Of a DNA stretch of 64,000 nucleotides, positions 42,032 to 51,518 are shown piece after piece. The stretch comes from Oceanobacillus rekensis (GTDB taxonomy: Bacteria; Bacillota; Bacilli; Bacillales; Amphibacillaceae): assembly GCF_002153375.1 (NCBI RefSeq), contig NZ_MTBQ01000006.1, positions 62,001 through 126,000 of the forward strand. Reading direction: 5' to 3'. The notes under the pieces were generated by a model. The model did not search any database. It saw only the letters and a program-made list of their open reading frames with translations, and was not told the DNA's origin. Made by a program: the position numbers and the translations under genes. How positions within the stretch are numbered: position 1 is the stretch's first letter; every line of letters starts with the position of its first letter.

Positions 42032-43228
42032 ATGACAAAAACAATTGAATTAAACGTAAATCCGGATTTTATTGGCCATTATAAAAATAAATATCCATTG
42101 ATCAATAAGGATGCAATTAAAAATCCTGGAGATTTATCAGCAGAAGGGACTTTAGTGCATTTGATTGACCAAAACAGCAACTTTCTTGCCAAAGGTTATT
42201 ACGGAAAGCAGAATAAAGGACTTGGCTGGGTATTGACTTTTAATGAGGGAGAAAAGATTGACACAGTCTTTTTTAAAAGTAAAATTTTGACTGCTATCAA
42301 TAAACGACAATCCTTTTACAAGGACAAAAACACGACTGCATTCCGTATTTTTAATGGTGAAGGTGATGGCATTGGTGGGCTGACCATTGATTATTTTGAA
42401 GGTTATTATTTAATCAACTGGTATAGCGAAGGAATCTATTCGTTTAAGGAAAAAGTTATCCAAGTCCTGGATGAACTCGGTGATTACAAGGCTATTTATG
42501 AAAAAAAACGCTTCGATACGAAGGGACAATATATTGATGACGATGATTTTGTAAAGGGAGAGCGTGGCGAATTCCCAATTATCATTAAAGAAAATGGCAT
42601 GAGTTATGCGGTTTATTTAAACGATGGGGCAATGGTTGGGATATTTCTGGATCAGCGTGATGTACGTCAAGCCATCCGTAATCAGTATGCAAAAGGAAAA
42701 CATGTGCTCAATACATTTTCATATACGGGAGCATTCTCTGTTGCCGCATCGCTTGGTGGTGCAGCGAAAACAACTAGTGTGGATCTTGCCAAGCGCAGTA
42801 AAAGCAAAACAATTGAACAGTTCAGTGTAAATGGAATTGATTTTGAACAGCAGGATATCATTGTGATGGATGTCTTTGATTATTTCAAATATGCGAAACG
42901 TAAAGAATTGAAATTTGATGTGGTTGTCCTTGATCCTCCAAGCTTTGCCCGTTCTAAAAAGCATACGTTCAGCACATCAAAAAATTATCCTGAATTGATA
43001 AAAGATACACTCGCGATTCTTGAAAAGGATGGAATCATCGTTGCATCTACGAACAATGCATCATTTGGAATGAAAAAGTTTAAAAAGTTTATTGATCAAG
43101 GCTTTAAAGATATGAAAGTGAAATATAGGATTGTCGAGGAATTTTCATTACCAGCTGATTTTCAAGTAGACCGTAATTTTAACCAAGGAAATTATTTAAA
43201 GGTCGTTATTGTGCAGAAAGTGAATTAA
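42032..43228 (+). CDS. RlmI/YwbD-type rRNA (cytosine-C5) methyltransferase
   Basis: The 398-residue SAM-dependent methyltransferase has an N-terminal PUA-like domain (about 1-75) and a central linker with GEGDGIGGLTIDYFEGYYLI. The Rossmann domain has VLNTFSYTGAFSVAASLGGA (motif I, read VLNTFSYTGAFSV) and VVLDPPSFARSKK (motif IV). These match the RlmI family, which methylates C1962 of 23S rRNA in E. coli; B. subtilis YwbD is the relative. A TTG at 42020 is in frame, but ATG 42032 is 7 nt after GGATG and begins the conserved part. It is monocistronic with a terminator. Confidence 0.86.
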   Translation: MTKTIELNVNPDFIGHYKNKYPLINKDAIKNPGDLSAEGTLVHLIDQNSNFLAKGYYGKQNKGLGWVLTFNEGEKIDTVFFKSKILTAINKRQSFYKDKNTTAFRIFNGEGDGIGGLTIDYFEGYYLINWYSEGIYSFKEKVIQVLDELGDYKAIYEKKRFDTKGQYIDDDDFVKGERGEFPIIIKENGMSYAVYLNDGAMVGIFLDQRDVRQAIRNQYAKGKHVLNTFSYTGAFSVAASLGGAAKTTSVDLAKRSKSKTIEQFSVNGIDFEQQDIIVMDVFDYFKYAKRKELKFDVVVLDPPSFARSKKHTFSTSKNYPELIKDTLAILEKDGIIVASTNNASFGMKKFKKFIDQGFKDMKVKYRIVEEFSLPADFQVDRNFNQGNYLKVVIVQKVN

Positions 43229-43230
43229 TT

Positions 43231-43270
43231 GACACCCGCTATGGTTCTCGAAGCTTAGCGGGTTTTTTAG
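43231..43270 (+). terminator. Methyltransferase gene terminator
   Basis: ACCCGCTA pairs with TAGCGGGT; TTTTTTAG follows. Confidence 0.75.
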
Positions 43271-43439
43271 ATGGATATAAAAGACAGTTCCTATTCGTTA
43301 AAAAATTAGGCTGTTTTCGCATATATATGTTGTTTTATAAACGTCGCAGTTGAGATAAACTGCCGAAGAAACTAGTATGTATTTTAGACCATAAAAAGTG
43401 ATGTAAATGCAAGCTGATTTCTAAAGACGTCTGCTTTTG

Positions 43440-43585
43440 CGCCGTCCGGGGGTCGCTGCGGGCGGATGCGCACCTTAGGACACGGCCACAGAACCGAAGG
43501 GAAAACCACTCTTCGGGTCTTCGGACACGTGCAGTTCTAAGCAGGAGTCACTGCTCTCCGCTCACCCGAACTGGTCAAGCTGTGT
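43440..43585 (+). repeat. Dispersed repeat family A, copy 4
   Basis: Same core as 3452: GCGGATGCGCACCTTAGG, ACACGGCC, GAAAACCAC, GGTCTTCGGACACGTGC, CCGCTCACCCGAACTGGT. It is followed, as at 3.5 kb, by a family B element, so the A-B pair is a recurring unit. Confidence 0.75.
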
Positions 43586-43644
43586 AATCCGATTTTTAAA
43601 TCAATCACTAAGGAATTAATTCGTCTTCAAGCTTAAACTAGATT

Positions 43645-43790
43645 TGGGAAATACACGGAGACTCCTACGGGAAGAGAGGCATAGGTGAGACACTGAAATG
43701 CGTCAGTATGAAGGGGCTCACCAGCCGCCCTAGGATGCGCGAAGTGTATTTCCCAGAGCGGTCGTCGAAGCAATCTTAAGTCGTTGTATA
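43645..43790 (+). repeat. Dispersed repeat family B, copy 3
   Basis: GATTTGGGAAATACAC at the left and GTGTATTTCCCAGAGCGG at the right. The interior GACTCCTACGGGAA and GAAGGGGCTCACCAGCCGCC is nearly identical to the copy at 3626. The stretch 43271-43895 contains only these repeats and their flanks. Confidence 0.75.
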
Positions 43791-43895
43791 TAGATTTTGT
43801 GGAAATAACAACCAATCTTTTTGTTGGGACGTGTAGTATTCACAATCACTTAGAATAAAGCCAAAGTTTATTTTAATAAAAAGCATAAAAGCTAT

Positions 43896-43930
43896 TGTAT
43901 ATTTATTCTTTTTATTGCATAATAATTCAT
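43896..43930 (+). promoter_or_regulatory. Two ARG boxes before argF
   Basis: TGCATAATAATTCAT (43916-43930) matches the ArgR/AhrC box TGAATAAAAATTCAT at 13 of 15 positions. A weaker TGTATATTTATTCTT (43896-43910) lies 20 bp upstream, the usual tandem spacing. Repression by arginine is predicted. Confidence 0.55.
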
Positions 43931-43957
43931 ATAAACAAATTTATAAGGAGCGGTCAT

Positions 43958-44917
43958 ATGATTACGAAGGAAATTAACTTTCAGCAACAGGAACTAAAAG
44001 GGCGAGACTTTTTAACACTTGCAGATTATACACCAAAGGAAATCAATTATTTACTTGATTTGGCTGATTATATAAAAAAGCAAAAACAGGAAGGAATCGC
44101 TTTCGAGCCACTTAAAGGAAAAACATTAGGTATGATTTTTGAGAAATCTTCAACAAGAACACGCGTATCCTTTGAAGCAGGAATCTATCAACTAGGCGGT
44201 TTAGGAATCTTCTTGAGTTCCAAAGATATACAGATTGGTAGGGGTGAGACGATTTCAGATACTGCACAAGTTCTATCTGGTTATTTGGACGGCATTATGA
44301 TTCGGACATTTTCACAAGAGACAGTTGAAGAACTTGCAGACAAAGCCAACATTCCGGTGATTAATGGGCTAACCGATTTATATCACCCATGTCAGGTACT
44401 TGCAGATTTACAAACAATTAAAGAAATAAAAGGGAAGCTTGGAGGTACCAAGGTCGTTTATATTGGAGACGGAAATAATATGGCGCATTCACTGATGATT
44501 GGTGCTGCAATCACGGGAATGGAATTAGTAGTTTCTGCACCAGAAGGGTATCAGCCCAATCCGTCGGTTATCGAAAAGGCAACTAAGCTAGCTGCTGAAC
44601 ATGGTGCTAAAGTTAGTATAGAGGTGGATCCAACAGTTGCTGTTAAAGATGCAGATGTTATCTATACTGATGTATGGGCGAGTATGGGTCAGGAAGAAGA
44701 ACAGTTGAAAAGGGAATTGGACTTCGATGGTTACCAGGTAAATGAGAATTTATTGGCTAGTGCGAAAAGCGACGTAACATTTATGCATTGTTTACCAGCA
44801 CATCGCGGTGAAGAGGTATCAGCGGAAGTGATTGACGGCGAGCATTCTGTTGTCTTCCAGCAGGCAGAAAATCGCTTACATGCCCAGAAAGCTCTAATGA
44901 CTGCTTTGATGGGATAA
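43958..44917 (+). CDS. argF: Ornithine carbamoyltransferase
   Basis: The 319-residue enzyme of arginine synthesis transfers the carbamoyl group to ornithine. Carbamoyl-phosphate motif FEKSSTRTRVSFE (about 56-68), HPCQVLADLQT (about 141-151) and ornithine motif MHCLPAHRGEEV are intact. ATG 43958 follows AAGGAG by 8 nt; the frame upstream of it is not conserved. It stands alone, not in an argCJBD cluster, and two ARG-like boxes precede it. Anabolic (argF) rather than catabolic (arcB) is preferred because no arcA/arcC/arcD neighbours are present. Confidence 0.93.
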   Translation: MITKEINFQQQELKGRDFLTLADYTPKEINYLLDLADYIKKQKQEGIAFEPLKGKTLGMIFEKSSTRTRVSFEAGIYQLGGLGIFLSSKDIQIGRGETISDTAQVLSGYLDGIMIRTFSQETVEELADKANIPVINGLTDLYHPCQVLADLQTIKEIKGKLGGTKVVYIGDGNNMAHSLMIGAAITGMELVVSAPEGYQPNPSVIEKATKLAAEHGAKVSIEVDPTVAVKDADVIYTDVWASMGQEEEQLKRELDFDGYQVNENLLASAKSDVTFMHCLPAHRGEEVSAEVIDGEHSVVFQQAENRLHAQKALMTALMG

Positions 44918-44947
44918 TAGAATGATAATGATAAAGAGGCCATAGTA

Positions 44948-45010
44948 AACAAAATGTACCCTATAGAGTAGAATCTTTAAATAGTCTACCTATGGAGTAC
45001 ATTTTGTTTT
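44948..45010. terminator. Long bidirectional hairpin between argF and the DHODH-like gene
   Basis: AACAAAATGTAC with GTACATTTTGTT forms the outer stem; TAGA/TCTA pairings continue inward. It overlaps the last codons of the minus-strand gene. Confidence 0.55.
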
Positions 45011-46855
45011 CGATACGGAATTTTTATTTCGTTTTAAGAAAGGATAGGATAATACTAATCCTACCAGATATAAAATGATTAAAAAGTAAACTGGAAGTAA
45101 ATGTATAAATGTTGTGTAGCCGATATATATATGAGTTCCAATCCCCGCTATAAATGCAGGTAATGCTCCTATAGCAAGTGTATTCCAAATCCAACGTTCC
45201 CCTTTTCTAAAACCCCACAAGGAAAGCATTAGAACAAGTAAACCAACACTTACAAGGGCGCTTCCAAATCCTGCTCGGTCATGTGCAATAACAGGAATCA
45301 AATTGCTACTTATGCTATCTAACATTTGAGGTGACATACACAAGTAACTTAAGTCGGTAGACACAAAAACATTGGATACACCTATTGTGGAAATTACGAT
45401 CCCGCCTACTACTATCAAAAATCCTAATATAATAAACATGAGCTGTCCATAAAGTCCGTATTGCCACACTTTATCATTCTGTCCCTGACTGGAATATGGG
45501 GTACCTGTAACTTTTTTTCCTTCCCTGAAGCTAAAATAATATATCGGCAATAAAATAAGCCAGAATAAACCATGTAGCCAATCAAAGTAACCGAAGCCGA
45601 TAAAAAGAAAAATCCCAAGAAATCCTACAATTGCTGCACTGTGAAAAGCAATCCTTGCCCAATGCATATCGTATTTTATTCCGTGTCGTGCAAGTTGGAT
45701 ATACAATATTCCTCCTGAAATCATCGTACCAGCTAGTGCCATTCTGTCATGAGACATAAATGAAAGGATAAGTGGGTTTACTTGTAAGATATCTGCTCTT
45801 GTCAGCCCAAGAAAAGATTCATCATATGGAAGTATAATACTTGTAAATGCAAAATATAAAGCAATAATTCCTCCAATAAGGATAGAAAGACCAAATAGAA
45901 ATGAAAGGTACCAATTTTGGTGTTTAATAGGTCGGTCTTCTTCATATAATAATCGTTCATGAATTCGCTTTGGTAGTCCTGGCCCTGCCTTTACATAACC
46001 ATCTGTTAGCATTGCCAAATCTGCACCAGCACGAAATAAAGTACAAGCATCGTTTGGTGTCTCTACTCCACCAGAGGTTATGACCGTTAGCTCAGGATGC
46101 AGATCTTTAACCTGTTTAATCGTTTTAGCCAAACACTTATTTGCATTTGCAACTTCATACCAATAGCTATCTTCCGTTCGATGAGGAGCATTTACGACTA
46201 TACCATCGATACCTGTATGTTGTATCAATTTTCCCATTTTGAACTCTTTTTTGTTCAGTTCATCAGTAGATAAAGATACATAAAAAGAGCGTTCCAAACC
46301 TACTACATTATTTTCTACGTATGAGTTCATTTGCTCATTTGTTCCGATGAAAGCATCTACAAGGGGTGTTAAATGCTGAATGATGATATCCCATTCATTC
46401 CTATTCACTTGTGCATCTATCTTCGCAAATATAGGAATTCGGATATTCAGGTTTATTATTTTTTTTATCGCTAGTTTGAGTGGAACTTTCTCTTGATTAT
46501 CGGAAAACAGAATTTGATCTTTTTCTCTCTTTGGTTCATTTTGTTTTTGGGGTTCATTTAACACGATTGGTCCAATTTCTACAAATCCGAAACCTAACTC
46601 CTGGAAAGCATTGATTCCTGATAAATTAGGATCAATATGGCCACTTAGTCCAATAGGAGAAGGAAATCCAGTATGATTAATTTCCTTTTGAAATTCCCGT
46701 GCAGGTTTCATATGCCCTAAAAACCCAATAAGATTCCTCCCACCAGGAATGGATGCAATGGTGCTCATGGATTTATGTATAAACTCTCGGCTTGTTTTTG
46801 GGCTTATTTTATCTAATAAAAGTTTTTTTAATGGATGATAAGACCAATCTGGCAT
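44990..46855 (-). CDS. DHODH-like barrel fused to an eight-helix membrane domain
   Basis: The 621-residue protein has two parts. Residues 1-310 look like a dihydroorotate dehydrogenase-type FMN barrel (PSPIGLSGHIDPNLSGINAF, LGFGFVEIGPIVLNEPQ, VITSGGVETPNDACTLFRAGADLAML). Residues 320-610 hold about eight membrane helices. In true class 2 enzymes the first motif is AGLDKN, with a lysine that contacts FMN, and the catalytic serine lies in SSPNT. Here the lysine is Pro and no SSPNT motif is visible, so orotate synthesis is doubtful. ATG 46855 follows AAGGTG by 6 nt. It is monocistronic. The protein may be a membrane-tethered flavoprotein of another function (inference). Confidence 0.72.
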   Translation of the reverse strand: MPDWSYHPLKKLLLDKISPKTSREFIHKSMSTIASIPGGRNLIGFLGHMKPAREFQKEINHTGFPSPIGLSGHIDPNLSGINAFQELGFGFVEIGPIVLNEPQKQNEPKREKDQILFSDNQEKVPLKLAIKKIINLNIRIPIFAKIDAQVNRNEWDIIIQHLTPLVDAFIGTNEQMNSYVENNVVGLERSFYVSLSTDELNKKEFKMGKLIQHTGIDGIVVNAPHRTEDSYWYEVANANKCLAKTIKQVKDLHPELTVITSGGVETPNDACTLFRAGADLAMLTDGYVKAGPGLPKRIHERLLYEEDRPIKHQNWYLSFLFGLSILIGGIIALYFAFTSIILPYDESFLGLTRADILQVNPLILSFMSHDRMALAGTMISGGILYIQLARHGIKYDMHWARIAFHSAAIVGFLGIFLFIGFGYFDWLHGLFWLILLPIYYFSFREGKKVTGTPYSSQGQNDKVWQYGLYGQLMFIILGFLIVVGGIVISTIGVSNVFVSTDLSYLCMSPQMLDSISSNLIPVIAHDRAGFGSALVSVGLLVLMLSLWGFRKGERWIWNTLAIGALPAFIAGIGTHIYIGYTTFIHLLPVYFLIILYLVGLVLSYPFLKRNKNSVSKTKCTP

Positions 46856-47065
46856 AAAGGACACCTTCTAAACGGTAATTTAGACTTCTGTAAGTCTTTT
46901 TACTGTATCGTTCTCGAATGAATTCACATATTCTTTCCTGCTACAATTCTAGCATGTTTAGCAACTAAGCAAAACTGTCTTCTAAATGCAAATACAAACA
47001 TGCTACATTAATTGGCATAGAAATACTTTTTAGGAATACTAGACATAATAGGGTGCTTTGTAATT

Positions 47066-47185
47066 ATGAGTTTACTAATCTTATTATTTAAAAATTCATT
47101 TTGTAATTCTAACCAAAAGGTCTTGTTGGAGGAGAATGATAATTGGAGACTCGAATTAAATGCTTTTGAAAAAAATGTAAAATAA
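47066..47185 (+). CDS. Possible small ORF (39 aa)
   Basis: ATG 47066 lies 9 nt after AGGGTG. The predicted peptide starts MSLLILLFKN and ends NAFEKNVK. It has a short hydrophobic start and a charged C-terminal half (LLEENDNWRLELNAFEK) that reads protein-like. A terminator follows immediately after the stop codon. No family recognised. The rest of the 46856-47349 gap has no other candidate; an opposite-strand 86-codon frame is less convincing. Confidence 0.35.
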   Translation: MSLLILLFKNSFCNSNQKVLLEENDNWRLELNAFEKNVK

Positions 47186-47218
47186 AAAAGGCTTAGATAA
47201 AAAACTCCTAAGCCTTTT
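47186..47218. terminator. Bidirectional terminator
   Basis: AAAAGGCTTAG pairs with CTAAGCCTTTT; T-rich on both strands. It serves the thrB end (minus) and the small ORF (plus). Confidence 0.7.
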
Positions 47219-47349
47219 CGATGTGATTTATAACGCAGATTATTTTTGTGGAAATCCAGCGAAAGCAATGCGATTTTCTGTGTAAGTTTAGCATATTGTT
47301 TCTCCCAGGTAACCCTACTGGCGAACGATCAAGTTTGCTTTTGGCTTGT

Positions 47350-48231
47350 TTATTCGACTTTCATCCCTTGCAAATCTATATCCAATGTTTCCACCTGATA
47401 ATCAGTTAGAAGGACTTGTAATGGTTTAGCAATAGCTGCTGCTTTTCCTTTAGGAACAATAGATAGCATGGTTGGACCGGCACCACTAATCACGGTACCA
47501 TATGCTCCGTGTTTTTTTGCTTCCATTCTTATTTTATCAAAGTTAGGAATGAGCTCTGCACGATATGGTTCATGGAATAAATCTCTTTCCATCATTTTGC
47601 CTGCAAGCTCATAATTTCCTGATAAAAGAGAAGCAATTACCATATTGCTAATACCACTTGCACTTGCAGCATGGTTCCTCGGGTAGCTATCTGGTAAGAC
47701 ATTCCTTGCCGCTTCAGTCTTTAACTCGATATTAGGAATATATAAGACTAAATCAACATCTATTACTGGAATTTGAATCCAATCAATCTCGTCTTCAGTA
47801 ACGACAGAGATGACGAGGCCACCATATAGTGCTGGAGCGATATTATCGGGGTGTCCTTCAATTTCCGTCCCATAACGCAGTTTCTCCTGAAGCGTTAATG
47901 AAAGATTGCAGGCATGATTAGCTAATTCAATCCCCGCAAGTATTGCAGATGCACTGCTTCCAAGCCCGCGAGCCAACGGAATGTCACTTTTCTCTATCAC
48001 TTTACATGGCGGAAGCGTTTTGTCGTGTCGCTCGGCTGTTTGCTTCGCTATTTTAAAAATAAAATTCTCTTCATGATTGTTGTTGGAAGAAGAGGAATGG
48101 GAGTAGAATTCCCATTCCTCTGACTCTGTTACTTCCAATGTTAAATAAAGATTTATAGCTAAACCAGTGGAATCAAAACCTGGCCCGACATTACCGGAAC
48201 TTGCCGGAACAGAAATCTTAAATGATTTCAT
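47350..48231 (-). CDS. thrB: Homoserine kinase
   Basis: The 293-residue GHMP-family kinase phosphorylates homoserine in threonine synthesis. The GHMP motifs are [18 protein letters not shown] (about 8-25), ATP-binding [16 protein letters not shown] (about 86-101) and [17 protein letters not shown]. It is the last gene of hom-thrC-thrB; its ATG overlaps the thrC stop by 4 nt. The length is slightly shorter than the B. subtilis enzyme (309 aa). A terminator lies 130 nt downstream. Confidence 0.93.
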   Translation of the reverse strand: MKSFKISVPASSGNVGPGFDSTGLAINLYLTLEVTESEEWEFYSHSSSSNNNHEENFIFKIAKQTAERHDKTLPPCKVIEKSDIPLARGLGSSASAILAGIELANHACNLSLTLQEKLRYGTEIEGHPDNIAPALYGGLVISVVTEDEIDWIQIPVIDVDLVLYIPNIELKTEAARNVLPDSYPRNHAASASGISNMVIASLLSGNYELAGKMMERDLFHEPYRAELIPNFDKIRMEAKKHGAYGTVISGAGPTMLSIVPKGKAAAIAKPLQVLLTDYQVETLDIDLQGMKVE

Positions 48232-49289
48232 TTTCTGATCATCTCTTCAATAAATTTTGTGACAGCTTCTTCATCATTTGGTAAGGAGGCAGGATTTATC
48301 TCCATTTGGTCAATTGCTGTTTGTGGATCTTTCAATCCATTTCCAGTTAATACAGCAACAACTTTACTTCCTTTTTTAATCGTACCATTTGCACATTGCT
48401 GGATAACACCTGCGATAGATGCACATGAACCAGGTTCTGCAAAAATCCCCTCTTTACTTGGTAACAATTTGAAGGCATTTAGAATTTCTTCATCTGTAAC
48501 AGAATTGATTATTCCATTTGATTCTTCTTTCGCCTGCACTGCCAAATTCCAGCTTGCAGGATTTCCGATACGGATAGCGGTGGCAACTGTCTCCGGATCA
48601 GCAATCTCTTTACCTTGAACAATTGCTGCAGCACCTTCTGCTTCAAACCCGAACATTTTTGGTAGACCAGTTTGCTTATGATCATTATATTCTTTAAAAC
48701 CCTTCCAGTAAGCACTAATATTACCAGCGTTACCGACAGGAATTGCAAGAATGTCTGGAGCTTGTCCTAATTGATCACAGACTTCAAATGCAGCTGTTTT
48801 TTGTCCTTCAAGACGATATGGGTTAACAGAATTAACTAATGTGACCGGTGTATTTTCACTAACTCTTCTTACCATTTTCAGTGCTTCATCAAAGTTTCCT
48901 TCAATTTCAACAATTTCGGCACCGTACATGACAGCTTGTGCGAGTTTTCCAAGTGCAACCTTGCCTTTTGGTATGACAATAATTGCCCGTATACCAGCTC
49001 TTGCAGCGTAAGCAGCGGCAGCAGCTGAAGTGTTACCAGTAGAAGCGCAAATGACAGATTTGCTGCCATCTTCAATTGCCTTTGCAACGGCAACGACCAT
49101 TCCCCTATCTTTAAAGGAACCGGTTGGGTTAGCACCTTCCACTTTCCCATATAATTCAATACCTAACTCTTTGGATAATGTAGGGAAATGGATCAATGGT
49201 GTATTTCCTTCCATTAACGTAAGTGCAGGTGTATTTTCTGTAACTGGTAAATAATTTTTGTAATTACTTAGAAGCCCTTGCCAGTTCAT
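48228..49289 (-). CDS. thrC: Threonine synthase
   Basis: The 353-residue PLP enzyme converts O-phosphohomoserine to threonine. The PLP lysine is in [11 protein letters not shown] (about 55-65), the phosphate-binding loop is [11 protein letters not shown], and [10 protein letters not shown] is near the C-terminus. It is the short, Bacillus-type enzyme. The start overlaps the hom stop by 4 nt, giving translational coupling through the whole operon. No frameshift or missing residue was seen. Confidence 0.94.
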   Translation of the reverse strand: MNWQGLLSNYKNYLPVTENTPALTLMEGNTPLIHFPTLSKELGIELYGKVEGANPTGSFKDRGMVVAVAKAIEDGSKSVICASTGNTSAAAAAYAARAGIRAIIVIPKGKVALGKLAQAVMYGAEIVEIEGNFDEALKMVRRVSENTPVTLVNSVNPYRLEGQKTAAFEVCDQLGQAPDILAIPVGNAGNISAYWKGFKEYNDHKQTGLPKMFGFEAEGAAAIVQGKEIADPETVATAIRIGNPASWNLAVQAKEESNGIINSVTDEEILNAFKLLPSKEGIFAEPGSCASIAGVIQQCANGTIKKGSKVVAVLTGNGLKDPQTAIDQMEINPASLPNDEEAVTKFIEEMIRK

Positions 49290-50587
49290 GTAACAGCATC
49301 TCCTTCAACTTTGTAATAGCTTTTTACTTCCAGTACGACATCCAAATCCTTCAGCTTCTCACGAGCATTACGGAAGTTCTCGAGTGATGTGTCGTGTGTA
49401 ATAAAGATAATCTCTGCTAGCTCATGTTTTTTAACAGGCGTTTGAAGGATACGCTTAAAGCTGATTTCCCGCTCATGGAAGATAGAGGAAATGGTGGAGA
49501 ATACGCCAGCTTCATCCTTTGCAAATAATCTTACATAATACTGTCCATGGCGTTTATCAGGCGTTTTTAATTCTTTTTTGAAGTGTGGTTCGATAAATTG
49601 ATTTCCTGTTACACCTAATCGTAAATTCTTAATAACAGATACGACATCAGAAACAATTGCTGTTGCAGTTGGGAGGCTCCCAGCACCAGGACCATAGAAC
49701 ATTGTTTCACCAACTGCTTCCCCATATACATATACAGCATTGAATTCGTTTTTTACAGATGCAAGGGGATGACTTTTGGATAGAAGTGTTGGTTGTACAT
49801 TCACTTCCAATTCTTGACTATCAAAATTCGCATAGCCGATTAGTTTCATTGTATATCCTAATTGATCAGCATACTGTAAATCTTCCAGTTCAATATCACG
49901 AATACCACTAACTTCTACATCTTCAAGGTCCACTGGGGTAGAAAAGGCCAGCCTACCAAGGATTGCCATCTTTCTTGCAGCATCAAGGCCATCTACATCT
50001 GCAGAAGGTTCTGCTTCAGCAAACCCAAGATCCTTTGCTTCCTGCAAGGCATCCTCATAGCTGACACCCTCACTGTCCATTTGTGTTAATATGTAATTTG
50101 TTGTACCATTTACAATCCCCATGACTTTTTGAATACGGTCAGATGATAAACCATCAGCAATTCCTCTTAAAATAGGAATTCCTCCGGCAACACTTGCTTC
50201 ATAATAAAAGTCGCATTTATTCTGGTTGGCAGCTTCTTCAAGCTCTGGCCCGTGCAATGCAACTAAATCTTTATTGGCAGTTACAACATGTTTCTTTGTA
50301 GAAAAGGCTTTTAAAATATGTTGTTTTGTTTCTTCAATTCCACCCATTACTTCTACTATAATATCAATCTCCGGGTCATTTAAAATATCATCCGGATTGG
50401 TTGTGAGTACAATTTCGTCTGTATTCACATCACGTGCCTTTTCCAGGTTCTTAACTAAGACGCTTTTAACCTGCACACTGCAGCCGAGCTGATGTGCAAG
50501 TTTTTCCTGATGATTTTCAATAATTTTGATGACACCTGATCCAACAACACCTAAGCCTAAAAGACCGACAGATACTTTACTTTCCAT
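49286..50587 (-). CDS. hom: Homoserine dehydrogenase with C-terminal ACT domain
   Basis: The 433-residue enzyme reduces aspartate semialdehyde to homoserine, the branch point for threonine and methionine (see metA at 12317). Rossmann motif [16 protein letters not shown] (about 8-23), catalytic-domain signature [23 protein letters not shown] (about 180-202, with the catalytic Asp/Lys) and an ACT domain (about 350-425, [18 protein letters not shown]). The length equals B. subtilis Hom. First gene of hom-thrC-thrB. I checked the leader for a T-box (AGGGTGG, GGTACC) and found none. An imperfect CodY-like element (ATTTTCGGGAAAA) lies at 50607. Confidence 0.95.
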   Translation of the reverse strand: MESKVSVGLLGLGVVGSGVIKIIENHQEKLAHQLGCSVQVKSVLVKNLEKARDVNTDEIVLTTNPDDILNDPEIDIIVEVMGGIEETKQHILKAFSTKKHVVTANKDLVALHGPELEEAANQNKCDFYYEASVAGGIPILRGIADGLSSDRIQKVMGIVNGTTNYILTQMDSEGVSYEDALQEAKDLGFAEAEPSADVDGLDAARKMAILGRLAFSTPVDLEDVEVSGIRDIELEDLQYADQLGYTMKLIGYANFDSQELEVNVQPTLLSKSHPLASVKNEFNAVYVYGEAVGETMFYGPGAGSLPTATAIVSDVVSVIKNLRLGVTGNQFIEPHFKKELKTPDKRHGQYYVRLFAKDEAGVFSTISSIFHEREISFKRILQTPVKKHELAEIIFITHDTSLENFRNAREKLKDLDVVLEVKSYYKVEGDAVT

Positions 50588-50786
50588 ATAATCACCTCTT
50601 ATAGCATTTTCGGGAAAACAAAAAATAGTATATTTAACTCATTTAAACATGAAAAACATTGTATGGCAATAGTGAATCTTTAAATAATTAATGTTAAGCG
50701 TTTTCACTAAATGGACAAATAGAGAACTAAAAAGAGGTAATATTCATAAACTATTATAAATCACCCAAAATTGGGAGGAATTTATA

Positions 50787-50945
50787 ATGAACGAAGTGAT
50801 ATCAGGGGCTGTATTTATAGCCTGTCTAGGTCTGGGGTTTACGCTAGGGCTTCTTTTGGGTAGCATTGAAATTGGCGGGGGAATTGGTCTTGGAGTGGGA
50901 TTAATTAGTATCCTTATATTGAGAAGGAATGATAAATATCGGTGA
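50787..50945 (+). CDS. Small membrane protein (52 aa)
   Basis: ATG 50787 follows GGGAGG by 8 nt. The 52-residue product has two glycine-rich hydrophobic helices, GAVFIACLGLGFTLGLLLGS and GLGVGLISILIL, and a basic end (RRNDKYR). The quality of the ribosome binding site and the amphipathic pattern make it a believable gene. No family recognised. It is divergent from hom by 200 nt. Confidence 0.6.
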   Translation: MNEVISGAVFIACLGLGFTLGLLLGSIEIGGGIGLGVGLISILILRRNDKYR

Positions 50946-51121
50946 AACAATTGGCAAATTCAAACTTATTGTTAACTATACGTAATGGAGGTAACCCTTT
51001 ATTATTAACTTATAATTGAAGCAGATGTAGTTTTAAATAAAAAGAGAGAAAAGTCCTCTCTCCTTTGGATGGGTGTTGTCTAGAGGGGATTTTTTTTGGA
51101 GAAAATAACCACAACAACTGA

Positions 51122-51355
51122 AATAGTTCCTTCCTTAATATAAAGTGGTATTCGTATGAACCTAAGAAATTTGATACATTTAAAGCAAACTATAAGGAAG
51201 AACTTAAGGGTGACAATCAGCAAGAGGAACTAGGAAAATTGAAGCATATCACGAAAAAGCATCATAAAAATGTGACATTACTCTATGCAGCCAAGGATGT
51301 AGATAATAATCAGGCAAAGGTACTTAAGGAAATTTTGGATAAACAGAAAGTATAA
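51122..51355 (+). pseudogene. 3' fragment of a DUF488 (YeaO-like) gene
   Basis: A frame open to TAA 51355 encodes KWYSYEPKKFDTFKANY, LKGDNQQEELGKLKHITKKH, then NVTLLYAAKDVDNNQA and KVLKEILDKQ. This is the C-terminal half of DUF488/YeaO proteins. The N-terminal part (usually LWPRG...) and a start codon are absent; the frame begins after a stop with no ATG, GTG or TTG before the homologous part. It looks like a decaying remnant after a deletion. Upstream 51000-51120 has only a weak hairpin with T8. Confidence 0.7.
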
Positions 51356-51374
51356 TGAATGAAGTATATGGAAT

Positions 51375-51415
51375 GAAAAAGAGCAAAACCACGGATTGTT
51401 AGTGGCTTTGCTCTT
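51375..51415 (-). terminator. Terminator of the PbuE-like gene
   Basis: AAGAGCAAA-CCAC pairs with GTGG-TTTGCTCTT; TTTTTC follows on the minus strand. A family D repeat fragment lies between it and the gene. Confidence 0.7.
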
Positions 51416-51417
51416 CA

Positions 51418-51500
51418 GCATCTTTCGACAACTTTCGGGAAGTGGAGGCGACCGTTTAGGAGCCAGAACTAGCCGCAACACGTATAGTCAAACAGAAATA
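51418..51500 (-). repeat. Dispersed repeat family D, short copy
   Basis: AAGTGGAGGCGACCGTTTAG, GAGCCAGAACTAGCCGC and TATAGTC are the fused outer ends of the 31005-31292 element with its centre missing, in the opposite orientation. Confidence 0.6.
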
Positions 51501-51518
51501 AATGTAATTTGATACAAT

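Noticed and set aside
44990-46855. Naming this gene pyrD
   Set aside because: The FMN-contacting Lys and the catalytic Ser motif of dihydroorotate dehydrogenases are not present.
50588-50786. T-box or threonine attenuator before hom
   Set aside because: No AGGGTGG box, specifier stem or terminator is present; only a poor CodY-like match was seen.
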